A DNA stretch of 64,000 nucleotides from Flagellimonas alvinocaridis (GTDB lineage Bacteria; Bacteroidota; Bacteroidia; Flavobacteriales; Flavobacteriaceae): assembly GCF_004916895.1 (NCBI RefSeq), contig NZ_SNTZ01000003.1:124001-188000 (forward strand). Direction: 5' to 3'. Positions within the stretch are counted from its first letter, which is position 1. Every line of letters begins with the position of its first letter. Positions 1 through 9,325 of the stretch are shown here, one piece after another. A program made the position numbers and the translations under genes. Under the pieces are notes generated by a model, which did not search any database, was not told the DNA's origin, and was given only the letters and a program-made list of their open reading frames with translations.

Positions 1-1052
1 ATGATTTTTGCGGGTTCCCAAGTAGATACGGTGATAACTTCACTTAGGGACATACCCAAGTTTAGGAATTTGGACATGATATTGGCCATATCCTTCATTC
101 CTCCATTCATACTTCCTGTGTGAAGGTCGGTGCTTATGGAATTGGGTTTGAGACCTTGCTCCATGGCAGGAATGACTTGCTCGAAAACAAAACTTCCACC
201 CCCATGGCCTACATCAAAAATAATCCCTCTTTTTTGTGCAGCAAAAACATAGTCCCTTACTTTTCCATTTTCATCCACAATGGGGGTACGACCGTCTACA
301 TGGCCATAAGCATGGGTGAAAATATCCCCGGGGCGTAATTTTTCCATGAAGAGAGTTTCCAAGGATAACTCAGGCTCACTTCCCCCAAAGTCTATCATAA
401 CTGGGATATCGGCAAGCCTTCCTGCCTCTGCGGCCCTTTCCGCGGGTGTCCAATCAAATCCACTGAAATGTGCCAATTTCACCCCAACCACGTCGTTGGG
501 GAACTGTTTTGCCACCATAGCGGTCATTCGGGCATCCATATCACTTAGGTTTTGCTCAATGGGTCCTCCTTTCATTCCAGAGCCTACAATGTTCAAAAAG
601 GCCAATACCCTGGTTTTGGACCTATCGATTACCTGTTCTTTGAACTGCCTAAAGTTTCTCCAACCGGCACCCCCGGCGTCCGCAACTGTGGTAACACCAC
701 TTCTGAAGGTGAAACCATCCGGTGGGACCGCATAATAACCATTGCTCAGGTAAGCGTTGGATTCCGTACCATAAAAGTTATGGCTGTGAATGTCTATAAG
801 TCCCGGACTAACATAAAGCCCTTTGGCGTTGATTACTGTCTTGGCTTTACTTTGGGAGATGTTGTTGGATACTTCGGCAATCTTGCCATCCTTTATGGCA
901 ACATCCATGACTTTGTCTATGTTGTTTTTGGCATCGATTACATGCCCATCTTTGATTAAGATGTCGTAATCCTGTGCCATGGCAAACATGGTGAACAAAA
1001 AGAAGCTGAAAGTTGCATACAAATTGCCCATTTTTAGAATTTTCGTTTTCAT
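1..1052 (-). CDS. Amidohydrolase/deacetylase-family metallohydrolase, exported (3' end cut by window edge)
   Basis: A metal-dependent amidohydrolase with a TIM-barrel fold. About 350 residues are visible; the C-terminus lies beyond the left edge. The chosen ATG (complement of 1050-1052) begins a clear signal peptide ending near AMAQDYD, so the enzyme is probably periplasmic. Visible metal and catalytic motifs in order: DIHSH, a candidate bridging lysine in GVKLAHFSG, THAYGH, DVGHGGG and STDLHTG. These fit the deacetylase/dihydroorotase-like branch of the superfamily. The substrate cannot be read from the sequence. The gene starts 28 bp after the stop of the sorbosone-dehydrogenase-like gene and is the last visible gene of the long minus-strand SusCD unit, which suggests it hydrolyses an amide (for example an N-acyl group) on the imported compound. 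Confidence 0.85.
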   Translation of the reverse strand, partial: MKTKILKMGNLYATFSFFLFTMFAMAQDYDILIKDGHVIDAKNNIDKVMDVAIKDGKIAEVSNNISQSKAKTVINAKGLYVSPGLIDIHSHNFYGTESNAYLSNGYYAVPPDGFTFRSGVTTVADAGGAGWRNFRQFKEQVIDRSKTRVLAFLNIVGSGMKGGPIEQNLSDMDARMTAMVAKQFPNDVVGVKLAHFSGFDWTPAERAAEAGRLADIPVMIDFGGSEPELSLETLFMEKLRPGDIFTHAYGHVDGRTPIVDENGKVRDYVFAAQKRGIIFDVGHGGGSFVFEQVIPAMEQGLKPNSISTDLHTGSMNGGMKDMANIMSKFLNLGMSLSEVITVSTWEPAKI

Positions 1053-1080
1053 ACGGTTTGGTTTATGATAAAAATTTATA

Positions 1081-2847
1081 TTATTCTGTTTGTACTTGTA
1101 TGGGGCCCGTCTCTCCACTTTGCTGGAGTTTTTCCCTTGATTCGGCAACTTCACTTTCGTCAATGGCGCTGGCCTCGTTGCCAAAATTTGTTCTGATAAA
1201 GGTCAGCACCTCTGCAATTTCCTTATCGCTCAAGAAGCCATGTTGGGGCATCATACCGTTGTAGACTTCATCGCCAACTTTTATGCTGCCTTCCATACCT
1301 CGTAGCACTACATTGATGAGTCTTTCTTTATCTCCAGTAACCCAATCCGTTCCAGTAAGCGGGGGAAATCTGCCTGGTGCTCCTTTGCCATCTCTTTGGT
1401 GACAAGCACTGCAGTATGTTTGGTAGGCTTTTGGACCACCCACAAGCCCTCCTGAAATTAGGTTGTCCTTGATTTCATCGGGGGTCCTGATGTGGGACAG
1501 CTTCTTTCGGTCTTCCATGGCCAATAATTGCTCTTGTCCAAAATTGTTCCTATCACCATTGAAAGTGACTTTCCAAATTTTTCCTTTTACAGAATCGGAG
1601 ATGTACATGTCGCCATCGGGGCCAAAAGCGATTCCCATAGGGCGATAAATGGCATCCCTAACGCTCACAAGAGGGTCTACACCTGCAAAACCATCGGCAA
1701 AAACTTCTACGTCACCACTAGGTTTGCCATCCTTGAAAGGAACAAATCCAATAAAATATCCCGATTGGGGATACGGTGATCGGTTGGTAGAGCCGTGGAA
1801 GGCTATAAAGGCTCCATTCTTATATCGTTTGGGAAATTGGTCTCCCTGATAAAAAACAAGATCATTGGGTGCCCAGTGACCTGGAAATCCAATAATGGGG
1901 TCTTCAAATTCAGAACATCGACCTATGATTTCACCGTCTCCACCATATTCTGGAGCCAATACTTTTTTCCCTTTTATTTGATCATAGTAGCAGTACGGCC
2001 AACCAAAATTGGAGCCTTCCGTAACCTTCATGAATTCTTCGGAGGGCAATAGTGCACTTTCCCAAGGGGAATATTTATCCGGCCACAATCGTAAAAGGTC
2101 ATCTCTACCATGCATGAGCACATAAAGCTCATCATCAGCAGGATTCCAACTCATGGCGACCACACTTCTAATGCCTGTAGCATATTTAACCCCATCTTTT
2201 TGGGTTTGCCCCAATTTATTGGCATCAAATTTCCAGATACCTCCATGGTCTTCCAGTTGGGGGCAGGGATCCATTCCGGGAATACCGGGAGTACGTTTTG
2301 GGTCTTGACAGGCATTGGAAGGAGCACCAAATGGCACATACATATTTCCTTTGCCATCAAAAGCTACGGGTTTGGCAATATGCTCGTGTTTGCCATGTTC
2401 ATGATCGTCTGTCAATACCACTTCAACTTCGCCTTCAGGAACAAGAGAGCCCGGCGTTAATTTTTGTCGATATACCACAAGGTCGGAGCTGAAATAAATA
2501 TAGCCATTGTATATCCTCATGGCGGTGGCGTAGCTCCAGCGTTGAGGCTCATTGTTTTCCCCAAACTTTTGAATGATGTTTGCCTCACCGTTACCATCGG
2601 TATCCTGAATGGCTGCTATTGTACCATCCTCTTTAGAGTTCCTTAGTTTGGCATATAGGATGTTATCTTCAGTAACGTCCATATGTCTTACAGTCTCAGG
2701 GATACTGTCAATAACTACCACGGAAGAGAAACCATCGGGTAGAAAAAGCTCACCATCACGTCCCGGCTCTATTTTCTTACAGTTCGAAAATAGCAAGATA
2801 GTGCCGAGGGATATTGTTAGGATTTTAATGTTACGGCTGGAAACCAT
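1081..2847 (-). CDS. PQQ/sorbosone dehydrogenase-like lipoprotein with C-terminal cytochrome c
   Basis: A 588-residue lipoprotein (lipobox around LLFSNCK). Residues of roughly 35-440 form a six-bladed propeller of the glucose/sorbosone dehydrogenase family. The C-terminal 110 residues are a cytochrome c domain with haem-binding CSACH and a likely axial methionine in MMPQHG. The family oxidises sugars or aldoses with PQQ-type cofactors and passes electrons to c-type cytochromes, here inside one polypeptide. It sits 11 bp after the DUF5107-TPR gene and 28 bp before the amidohydrolase, so it is very probably co-transcribed. I infer periplasmic oxidation of the compound taken up by the SusCD pair; the actual substrate is unknown. 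Confidence 0.87.
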   Translation of the reverse strand: MVSSRNIKILTISLGTILLFSNCKKIEPGRDGELFLPDGFSSVVVIDSIPETVRHMDVTEDNILYAKLRNSKEDGTIAAIQDTDGNGEANIIQKFGENNEPQRWSYATAMRIYNGYIYFSSDLVVYRQKLTPGSLVPEGEVEVVLTDDHEHGKHEHIAKPVAFDGKGNMYVPFGAPSNACQDPKRTPGIPGMDPCPQLEDHGGIWKFDANKLGQTQKDGVKYATGIRSVVAMSWNPADDELYVLMHGRDDLLRLWPDKYSPWESALLPSEEFMKVTEGSNFGWPYCYYDQIKGKKVLAPEYGGDGEIIGRCSEFEDPIIGFPGHWAPNDLVFYQGDQFPKRYKNGAFIAFHGSTNRSPYPQSGYFIGFVPFKDGKPSGDVEVFADGFAGVDPLVSVRDAIYRPMGIAFGPDGDMYISDSVKGKIWKVTFNGDRNNFGQEQLLAMEDRKKLSHIRTPDEIKDNLISGGLVGGPKAYQTYCSACHQRDGKGAPGRFPPLTGTDWVTGDKERLINVVLRGMEGSIKVGDEVYNGMMPQHGFLSDKEIAEVLTFIRTNFGNEASAIDESEVAESREKLQQSGETGPIQVQTE

Positions 2848-2858
2848 GTGCTAGGGTT

Positions 2859-5800
2859 TTATAAATGTGTTAATATGTCAACTAATCTTTGGTCTATATT
2901 TTTTGAGGCCATCAGCTCATTTGCTTTGTTCAGATCTTGATTGTATAGGGCCCAAACCAAAGCTGCATCCACGTTTTCGGATTTTTGACTCTCTACTTTG
3001 TCCAATATGTTTTGTAAGGATTTCTTGTCCCCCAATTTTTTCATGGCCAAAACAGAAAAAATAGCATTGCTCCTTACTCTTGATGTGGTTGCAATTTCAT
3101 AGTTGGCAACAGCTTTGAAGTTGGATTCTGCCTGATTTGTATTTCCTAAGCTTGTGTTGCACAGTCCCAAGAGATAATTTGCCATTCTCTCATCGGGATT
3201 GTAGGGTGCTCCCACGCCCAAGTTTTCAGGCCACTTCTTTGATGCCTCCAAAAGGGGTATCGCCTTACCTAACTGATTTTTTTCCATATATTTTCTGGCC
3301 AGATAGGTATGGGCTTGAGTGTATATTCGTTTACTTTCAGAAGCATGTTCAAAAGGTAAAATTCTTAAACCATTCAACACTGTTATGGCTTTGGGGTAGT
3401 CATTGATTGCCAAAAGCGCTTTGGCGTAGCTTAGACCAACATTGTAATTGTCAGGGAATTTTTTTACCGCCTTTTTGCCCAAAGCAACGGCGGCATCATT
3501 TTGCTCGTGCTTTAGTTGAAAAAGAATAAGGTCGTCCCAATTTTTCCAGTATCCCTGCTTAAGAGCGAGGGCTTTTTGGAAATCTTTTGACTGCATTTCG
3601 TAGGATTCGTCATGGAGAGCCTTTGCCCTGAACCTGTAGAAGGTATCATTATCGGGAACATCACCACATTCCTTTAAAAGTTGCTTGCCCTTTTTCTCCA
3701 GACCTACCGCCAAATAGTTTTGTGCCAAATAATATTTAAACGTCCAATGGTTGTTTGTCGAGGCGGCCCATTCCAAAACAGGGAGCATCTCCCTTCTATA
3801 TGGAAACACAAAATCAGGTGATTGGGTTGAAAGTTGGTTCAGGACAGCGGTACTTTTTTGAGCTCCATCTTCTCGACCTAAATAGGCCAGAAGAAGTTTG
3901 GATTTACTGTCCGTTGATATGTTCAAAACGTGTAAAGCAGTTTCTTTTTGGCCTAAATTCAAATAGGAGAGCGCCAGTTCCAGTAAAGTCTCATTGGTAA
4001 ATTCATTTTGAATGTGTTTTAGAATAAGATTGGGTTCTTTACTGAAAAAGAGTATTTCCTCAAAGGATGCAAAGTGATGGATGGGGCTTATTTTGGAAAT
4101 TTCTGAAAGCTGTTCGTTGAACGCACTTGAATCCTTATTAAGCCTGTGTACTACCAACAATACCTGTCTGGCATTGAGGTTGTACTGGTTGAAATCCAAT
4201 GCTTTTATGGCATACTCTTCAGCGGTTTCCAAATTACCTTGATGGAGATGTATTTCAGCCATTTGTGCGTATGAAACGGAACGATATTGTATGGCTCTAG
4301 CGGCCCATCCAAAAGCTTCCAAGGCATTTAGTGCATCTTTTTGGGCCCAATAGGCAATCCCTGACAGATAATTTGCGGTTGGGTCATAAATATCTAACTG
4401 CAATGCCTTGTTTGCATATTCCAAGGCACTATCATATTCAGTTTTTCTAAATTCTGTACTGGATTTTAATGTTAAACCGCCTGAGTGATATGGAGCATCG
4501 GTCAGTAGCGAGTCCAATTTAACTTCGGCAAGGGCAAACTCCCTAAACTTAACAGCTTCAGAAGCTTCGTGGTATAGTTTTTCAATCTTTGAGATTTTAA
4601 AGTCAGGGGTTTGTTCAAAATTTCGCTTGAGCAAGGTTTTACTTTTGGAAATGTAATTCAATCTGTTGTTTCCCAGCCGAACCTCAAGAACATCTGAGTC
4701 TTTGCATGGAATGGTTTTTTCAAAAACTTCCATGGGTTCCAATTTTAGGTTTTCTACAGGAAGTTCTTTGCCATTCACGAAAATGTGCAATGGTTCATTA
4801 AAGGCTTGTAGTGCATTGATGCCAAGGTAGGCCGAGTTTCCATTGCGTTCCACATTCAGGACACCATATTTGGAAGCAGCCTCCATGCCTCCGATTTCTT
4901 TTATAGGGAACCACTGTTCTTGCCATGAATCCATGACATAGGGGTCAAAATTGGCCTGCGTTATGGGATTTTCAACACCTGGGGAATATTGGTTGAACAA
5001 GCGCCCAGCTTGAAATTCAATATATTGTCCATCGGTATCTGTCAGTAAATCTTCCCATATACCACCGGAACGCGATAGGGCCCACAGCCATAACTTTTGT
5101 CCAGGCATTTGTTCATAGGGAGATAAGTGTCCAAAACCAACATTTCTATCATGATAATAGCCTCCAAAATAGTTTTGGTAATCGCCTACGATATGATAGG
5201 ATTTTGCGGGGCCGAAATCATTATTGCGATACATGGCCAAGTTTCTTCCTTGCTCATCAACGGGCCATTTTCTCCAAGTACCATCATGTTCCAAGAATCC
5301 GTTTCCGGGAATAAAGAACTCCAAATCATCTGAGGCCACTGCTGCACCGGTCATCCAATTGTAATAGGATTGATTTAAGGGTGTACCGTTATACCACGAA
5401 GCATTGGTTTCAAAATAGGCTTTGTCCTTTTCCAGTTTTATTTCAACTTGCCAATAGGTCCTAGAGGGAAGGTCTAGGTTTCCAACAACACAACTTACGC
5501 TTCCATCGTCGTTGGTACGGGTCAAATAGTCCACAGGGGTGGCTGTACCAGGGTGATGTCCTATAATTCCGAAGTTAAACTCGATGCCTCCGGATGTCCA
5601 TGGACCTCTCATGGCTATATTCCTGAACTTTACAACTTCATTTTTGTATAGAAATTCATTTCCGGTACTTTTTTCGATAGCGCCCCATACTTTTCCTCCA
5701 ATCTCTGGAAGCACATACACTTCTATGTAATCATTTTCAAGCTTTACAACCTTCCATTCTTTTTTTTCAGATTCGTGTGAATAACCTTCGTACTTGAAAT

Positions 5801-5954
5801 AGGGATAGATTTTAGGATTCTCGGTTAAAATTGGAGCAGGGTTAGGGGTGTTGAACCCATAAGTCTCCAACAGCATGGTTTCTTCTGTAATCGTTGTTTG
5901 GGAGTAACCACCGATAAAAAATAGAAGTAAGCTGGAATAAAGTAAAATTTTCAT
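2859..5954 (-). CDS. DUF5107 domain protein with TPR repeats, exported
   Basis: A 1031-residue secreted protein with a signal peptide ending near GGYSQ. The N-terminal ~340 residues look like DUF5107, a beta-sandwich with aldose-epimerase-like features such as LPEIGGKVWGA and a conserved GHHPG segment. From about residue 440 to the end it is mostly helical TPR repeats (for example LDIYDPTANYLSGIAYW). The start overlaps the stop of the upstream FG-GAP/UnbV gene by 4 bp (ATGA), indicating translational coupling. DUF5107 proteins occur in Bacteroidota carbohydrate loci; a role as carbohydrate-active enzyme or binding protein is an inference. No glycosidase signature that I can name is visible. 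Confidence 0.78.
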   Translation of the reverse strand: MKILLYSSLLLFFIGGYSQTTITEETMLLETYGFNTPNPAPILTENPKIYPYFKYEGYSHESEKKEWKVVKLENDYIEVYVLPEIGGKVWGAIEKSTGNEFLYKNEVVKFRNIAMRGPWTSGGIEFNFGIIGHHPGTATPVDYLTRTNDDGSVSCVVGNLDLPSRTYWQVEIKLEKDKAYFETNASWYNGTPLNQSYYNWMTGAAVASDDLEFFIPGNGFLEHDGTWRKWPVDEQGRNLAMYRNNDFGPAKSYHIVGDYQNYFGGYYHDRNVGFGHLSPYEQMPGQKLWLWALSRSGGIWEDLLTDTDGQYIEFQAGRLFNQYSPGVENPITQANFDPYVMDSWQEQWFPIKEIGGMEAASKYGVLNVERNGNSAYLGINALQAFNEPLHIFVNGKELPVENLKLEPMEVFEKTIPCKDSDVLEVRLGNNRLNYISKSKTLLKRNFEQTPDFKISKIEKLYHEASEAVKFREFALAEVKLDSLLTDAPYHSGGLTLKSSTEFRKTEYDSALEYANKALQLDIYDPTANYLSGIAYWAQKDALNALEAFGWAARAIQYRSVSYAQMAEIHLHQGNLETAEEYAIKALDFNQYNLNARQVLLVVHRLNKDSSAFNEQLSEISKISPIHHFASFEEILFFSKEPNLILKHIQNEFTNETLLELALSYLNLGQKETALHVLNISTDSKSKLLLAYLGREDGAQKSTAVLNQLSTQSPDFVFPYRREMLPVLEWAASTNNHWTFKYYLAQNYLAVGLEKKGKQLLKECGDVPDNDTFYRFRAKALHDESYEMQSKDFQKALALKQGYWKNWDDLILFQLKHEQNDAAVALGKKAVKKFPDNYNVGLSYAKALLAINDYPKAITVLNGLRILPFEHASESKRIYTQAHTYLARKYMEKNQLGKAIPLLEASKKWPENLGVGAPYNPDERMANYLLGLCNTSLGNTNQAESNFKAVANYEIATTSRVRSNAIFSVLAMKKLGDKKSLQNILDKVESQKSENVDAALVWALYNQDLNKANELMASKNIDQRLVDILTHL

Positions 5955-8900
5955 TTTTCGTTGGTAGAATTGGTTTTGAAGACTAATAAGGGGCCATTGT
6001 TTTGGGCCACCAAAAAAGTTGAATCATCGATAAATTTTGCATCCCTTACCTGTCCTGTAATGTTCATGCCGGTCTTTGTTTGTTCCAATGCGGTGAAACG
6101 ACCATTTCCATCATTGGTCAGAACAAGCCCGTGATTGGCATCATATCGGCCAAACTTGACCCGGGTATCAAAGAAATTTCCAAAGAGCATCAGGTCAGTA
6201 TCGCCGTCACCTTCAATATCAAAAGGGACCATGGCATATATTGGGGCAAATTGCGCTTCAACTGGGAGTGCTTCCAAAGTAAAACCGTTGCCATTGTTTC
6301 TAAGGATGGAAGTTTTAAAGGTGTGTGCCTCAAACTTTTGGGCCCTGGCCAAACTTTCTTCTCCAAGGATTTCTGAAACGGTGTGCGACGCATAGTCGGA
6401 AAAATTGATGTATTTGCTCTTTAGGTAGGCCAATTGGGAGCCAATATCATCCTTAGAGAATACAGGGTGATTTTTGCCACCTAGATAACAACACAGTATA
6501 GGGTCAATGGAGCCGTTGTCATCAAAGTCATCCGCATAAAGGGTAACAGGCTCTTCTGCGCTTGCCTTTAATTGGGAATTTTGCCCAAAATTGCCCAAGG
6601 CGTAATCCATGTCGCCATCATTATCCACATCGATGGGAGTGATGGTGTTCCACCACCCTTCGGAATTGGTCAATCCTTCAGGGGTTTCCGGTACAAGTTT
6701 TCCATTTTTGTTGGCTAGGAAGATTACCGGGGTGAACTCACCAACGACAATCAGATCTTGAGTGCCATCTGCGTTGAAATCTGTGAAAACGGCATCGTTT
6801 ACCATTCCCAAATTTGAATTTTCACCAAGAATGCTCTCGCTCGCATCGGAGAAATTTCCTTTGCCGTCATTCAGCAGGATTTGGCTATTGGGGGCCATTG
6901 GATATTTCCCTGGCTGCAACCTTCCTCCAATAAAAAGGTCTTGGTCCCCATCCCCATCCACATCGCCCACAACGGCACATGAGCCACTAAAGCTCATTTT
7001 TGGCAGTTGATTACTACTGTTTTTAAATTGACCGTTTCCTAGGTTGATATAAAGCCTATCGGTATAATTCCCAGGGAGGGCATCATACTCATTTCCACCA
7101 CTTACCACATATAAATCTGGTTGGGCATCGCCATTGGCATCAAAGAAAACAGCCCCTATGTCCTCGAACTTGCGATCTTGATCAAATATGGTTTCACTTG
7201 AGGAAATATAACTTCCATTGGCCTTTTTTAGGAACATTTTTCCAGGTTGACCTTGAGCCCCTCCAATGTAAATGTCCTTCAAACCATCGCCATTGACATC
7301 GGATACCGCCAATTTTGGCCCTTGGGTAGAGAGCATATGGGGGAGGAGTAGTTCTCTTTCAAAATCAATAAATCTATTTTCTTTGTGGTTGAAGGTTACA
7401 AGACTGTCTTGTGTAATCTCCGTAAACAGAGCTGCTATTTCTCCAACGGTATTTTCTTGGGCCGTTGCCTCATTTTGATCTAATTGCAATGTTTGATTAA
7501 CGGCAATGTTATTTTTTTGGGTGATGCTGCCATCGGGCCAAATGACCTTGAGTTCCCCAATGGTGCCAACTTTACCCAAACCAAAAATTATGGAGGGGTC
7601 AACTGAAGATTGAAAACCTCTCGAGGTATAGAGTTCATGCTGAAGTTTTAAGGTGTCCGCTTCAACAATAATCTTGGAACCAATGGCCAAGGTGTTCTTG
7701 TCTTTTCCTTTGAGTTGAATTTTCAGATAGTTGTTCTGCGTGATTTTCTCTGAATTGTTACGGTAGATAAAGGCCTCTTCATCCATATTATTGACCACAA
7801 GGTCATAATCGCCATCATTGTCCAAGTCCACATAGGCAGCCCCACTGGAAAGCGATTTGCCTCCAAGGCCCCAAGCAGTGGTCTCTTTTTCGAACTTAAG
7901 ATGCCCAAGGTTTTTATAGGCATAGTTTTCCTCAATGGAAGAGGGAATTTCTTTAAGGAGGTCCTTTATGGCCATTTCCACACCAGAATCCATCTCTTCA
8001 AGGCGTTTTTGTACGGCAAAGTTCATAAAGTCCATATTGGTATAGTCTCGTTTAAGACCATTGGTGACAAAGAGATCTGTGAGACCATCATTGTCTAAAT
8101 CGGTGAGTAGGGGAGCCCAGCTCCAATCCGTGGCATGGATGCCAGAAAGCTGTCCCACTTCGGAAAATGAGCTGCCATTGTTTATGTGCAGCATATTCCG
8201 CATGTATTGGTGGTGAAAATCGGATTTCACCAAGAAATCATATTTGTCATAGTTGTCTGGCCCCAGCACCATTTTTTGCCTAAAGTTCCCTTCGGGCAAC
8301 ATGTCAAGGGTAACTATATCCAATTTGCCATCTCCATTGATGTCGGCCACATCACTACCCATTGAAAAATAGGAGGTATGCCCCATATATTTTTTTAGGC
8401 TCTCGGTAAAAGTACCATCACCGTTGTTGAGATATAAAAAATCGTGTTCGTGAAAATCGTTGGAAATGTACATGTCTGGCCAGTTGTCGTCGTTAATATC
8501 TCCTACGGAAACACTAAGACCAAATCCCAATACGCTGGAAATAATACCGGCTTCTGAGCTTACATCGGTGAATTTTCCATTGTCATTTCTGTAAAGACGA
8601 TCGGCATATTCTGGGATATATTCCGATCGTAATTCTTTGGAGGTGTTCCTAAAACTTGAATAGGGCTGTACCGAGTGGTTTAGTACAAATACATCTAGAT
8701 CACCATCTTTGTCGTAATCAAAGAAATTGGCCTCCGTGGAGTAACCTGAATCATCCAAGCCATATTCATTGGCCTTTTCGGTAAAAGTGAGATCTCCATT
8801 GTTAATGAACAATAGGTTTTTTCGTTTTGGAGCATCTTTCGCGGCCGAACGGCACACATAAATATCCACAAGTCCATCACCGTTTACATCGGCCATGGCT

Positions 8901-9244
8901 GTCCCCGTGTTCCATAATCCTTCTGCAAAAACACCAGCTTTTTCGGCAATTTCCTCAAATTTAAAATCACCTTTGTTCAGGTACAATCTACTGCCTACCA
9001 TGCTTCCTGTAAAGTACAGGTCCATTAACCCATCATTATTGATGTCTCCAACGGCCACCCCGCCACCATTATAGATGTATCCATAGGTAAGGATGTTTAG
9101 TTCATCTGTTTCCACGACTAAGTTTTTAAACTTGATGCCTGTGTGCCCAGAGGGCATTTTAGAGAACAATTTATTGGAATCAATAGGGTTGCAGGAGGTC
9201 AGCACCAATATGTACAGAACACTGATGATAGAAATTAATCGCAT
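5951..9244 (-). CDS. FG-GAP/VCBS repeat lipoprotein with ASPIC/UnbV domain (CRTAC1-like)
   Basis: A 1097-residue lipoprotein (lipobox at VLTSCNP). It contains many calcium-binding beta-propeller repeats with the pattern DxNxDGxxD (DINNDGLMDLY, DVNGDGLVDIY, DYDKDGDLDVF and others) in two blocks, about residues 50-480 and 640-1060. Between them, around 510-590, is an ASPIC/UnbV domain (GSKIIVEADTLK, GLGKVGTIGELKVIWPDG). Such proteins are surface-exposed and often neighbour SusCD pairs in marine Flavobacteria; biochemical function is unknown. It follows the SusD gene after an 81-bp gap containing a perfect hairpin, and its stop overlaps the next gene by 4 bp. Confidence 0.85.
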   Translation of the reverse strand: MRLISIISVLYILVLTSCNPIDSNKLFSKMPSGHTGIKFKNLVVETDELNILTYGYIYNGGGVAVGDINNDGLMDLYFTGSMVGSRLYLNKGDFKFEEIAEKAGVFAEGLWNTGTAMADVNGDGLVDIYVCRSAAKDAPKRKNLLFINNGDLTFTEKANEYGLDDSGYSTEANFFDYDKDGDLDVFVLNHSVQPYSSFRNTSKELRSEYIPEYADRLYRNDNGKFTDVSSEAGIISSVLGFGLSVSVGDINDDNWPDMYISNDFHEHDFLYLNNGDGTFTESLKKYMGHTSYFSMGSDVADINGDGKLDIVTLDMLPEGNFRQKMVLGPDNYDKYDFLVKSDFHHQYMRNMLHINNGSSFSEVGQLSGIHATDWSWAPLLTDLDNDGLTDLFVTNGLKRDYTNMDFMNFAVQKRLEEMDSGVEMAIKDLLKEIPSSIEENYAYKNLGHLKFEKETTAWGLGGKSLSSGAAYVDLDNDGDYDLVVNNMDEEAFIYRNNSEKITQNNYLKIQLKGKDKNTLAIGSKIIVEADTLKLQHELYTSRGFQSSVDPSIIFGLGKVGTIGELKVIWPDGSITQKNNIAVNQTLQLDQNEATAQENTVGEIAALFTEITQDSLVTFNHKENRFIDFERELLLPHMLSTQGPKLAVSDVNGDGLKDIYIGGAQGQPGKMFLKKANGSYISSSETIFDQDRKFEDIGAVFFDANGDAQPDLYVVSGGNEYDALPGNYTDRLYINLGNGQFKNSSNQLPKMSFSGSCAVVGDVDGDGDQDLFIGGRLQPGKYPMAPNSQILLNDGKGNFSDASESILGENSNLGMVNDAVFTDFNADGTQDLIVVGEFTPVIFLANKNGKLVPETPEGLTNSEGWWNTITPIDVDNDGDMDYALGNFGQNSQLKASAEEPVTLYADDFDDNGSIDPILCCYLGGKNHPVFSKDDIGSQLAYLKSKYINFSDYASHTVSEILGEESLARAQKFEAHTFKTSILRNNGNGFTLEALPVEAQFAPIYAMVPFDIEGDGDTDLMLFGNFFDTRVKFGRYDANHGLVLTNDGNGRFTALEQTKTGMNITGQVRDAKFIDDSTFLVAQNNGPLLVFKTNSTNEK

Positions 9245-9279
9245 GTAGTAGAGTGTTAGGTTGGTTTCATCTCAAAAGA

Positions 9280-9310
9280 AAAAACCTGTGGGAATCCCAC
9301 AGGTTTTTTT
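9280..9310 (-). terminator. Intra-operon hairpin terminator or attenuator after susD
   Basis: A perfect 14-bp inverted repeat (9280-9293 with 9295-9308, core ACCTGTGGGA/TCCCACAGGT) separated by one base, with A/T runs on both sides. On the minus strand it reads as stem plus T-run, just 17 bp after the SusD stop codon. It probably ends most SusCD transcripts, lowering expression of the four downstream genes relative to the transport pair. Confidence 0.85.
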
Positions 9311-9325
9311 GGGTTTTCCCACTCT

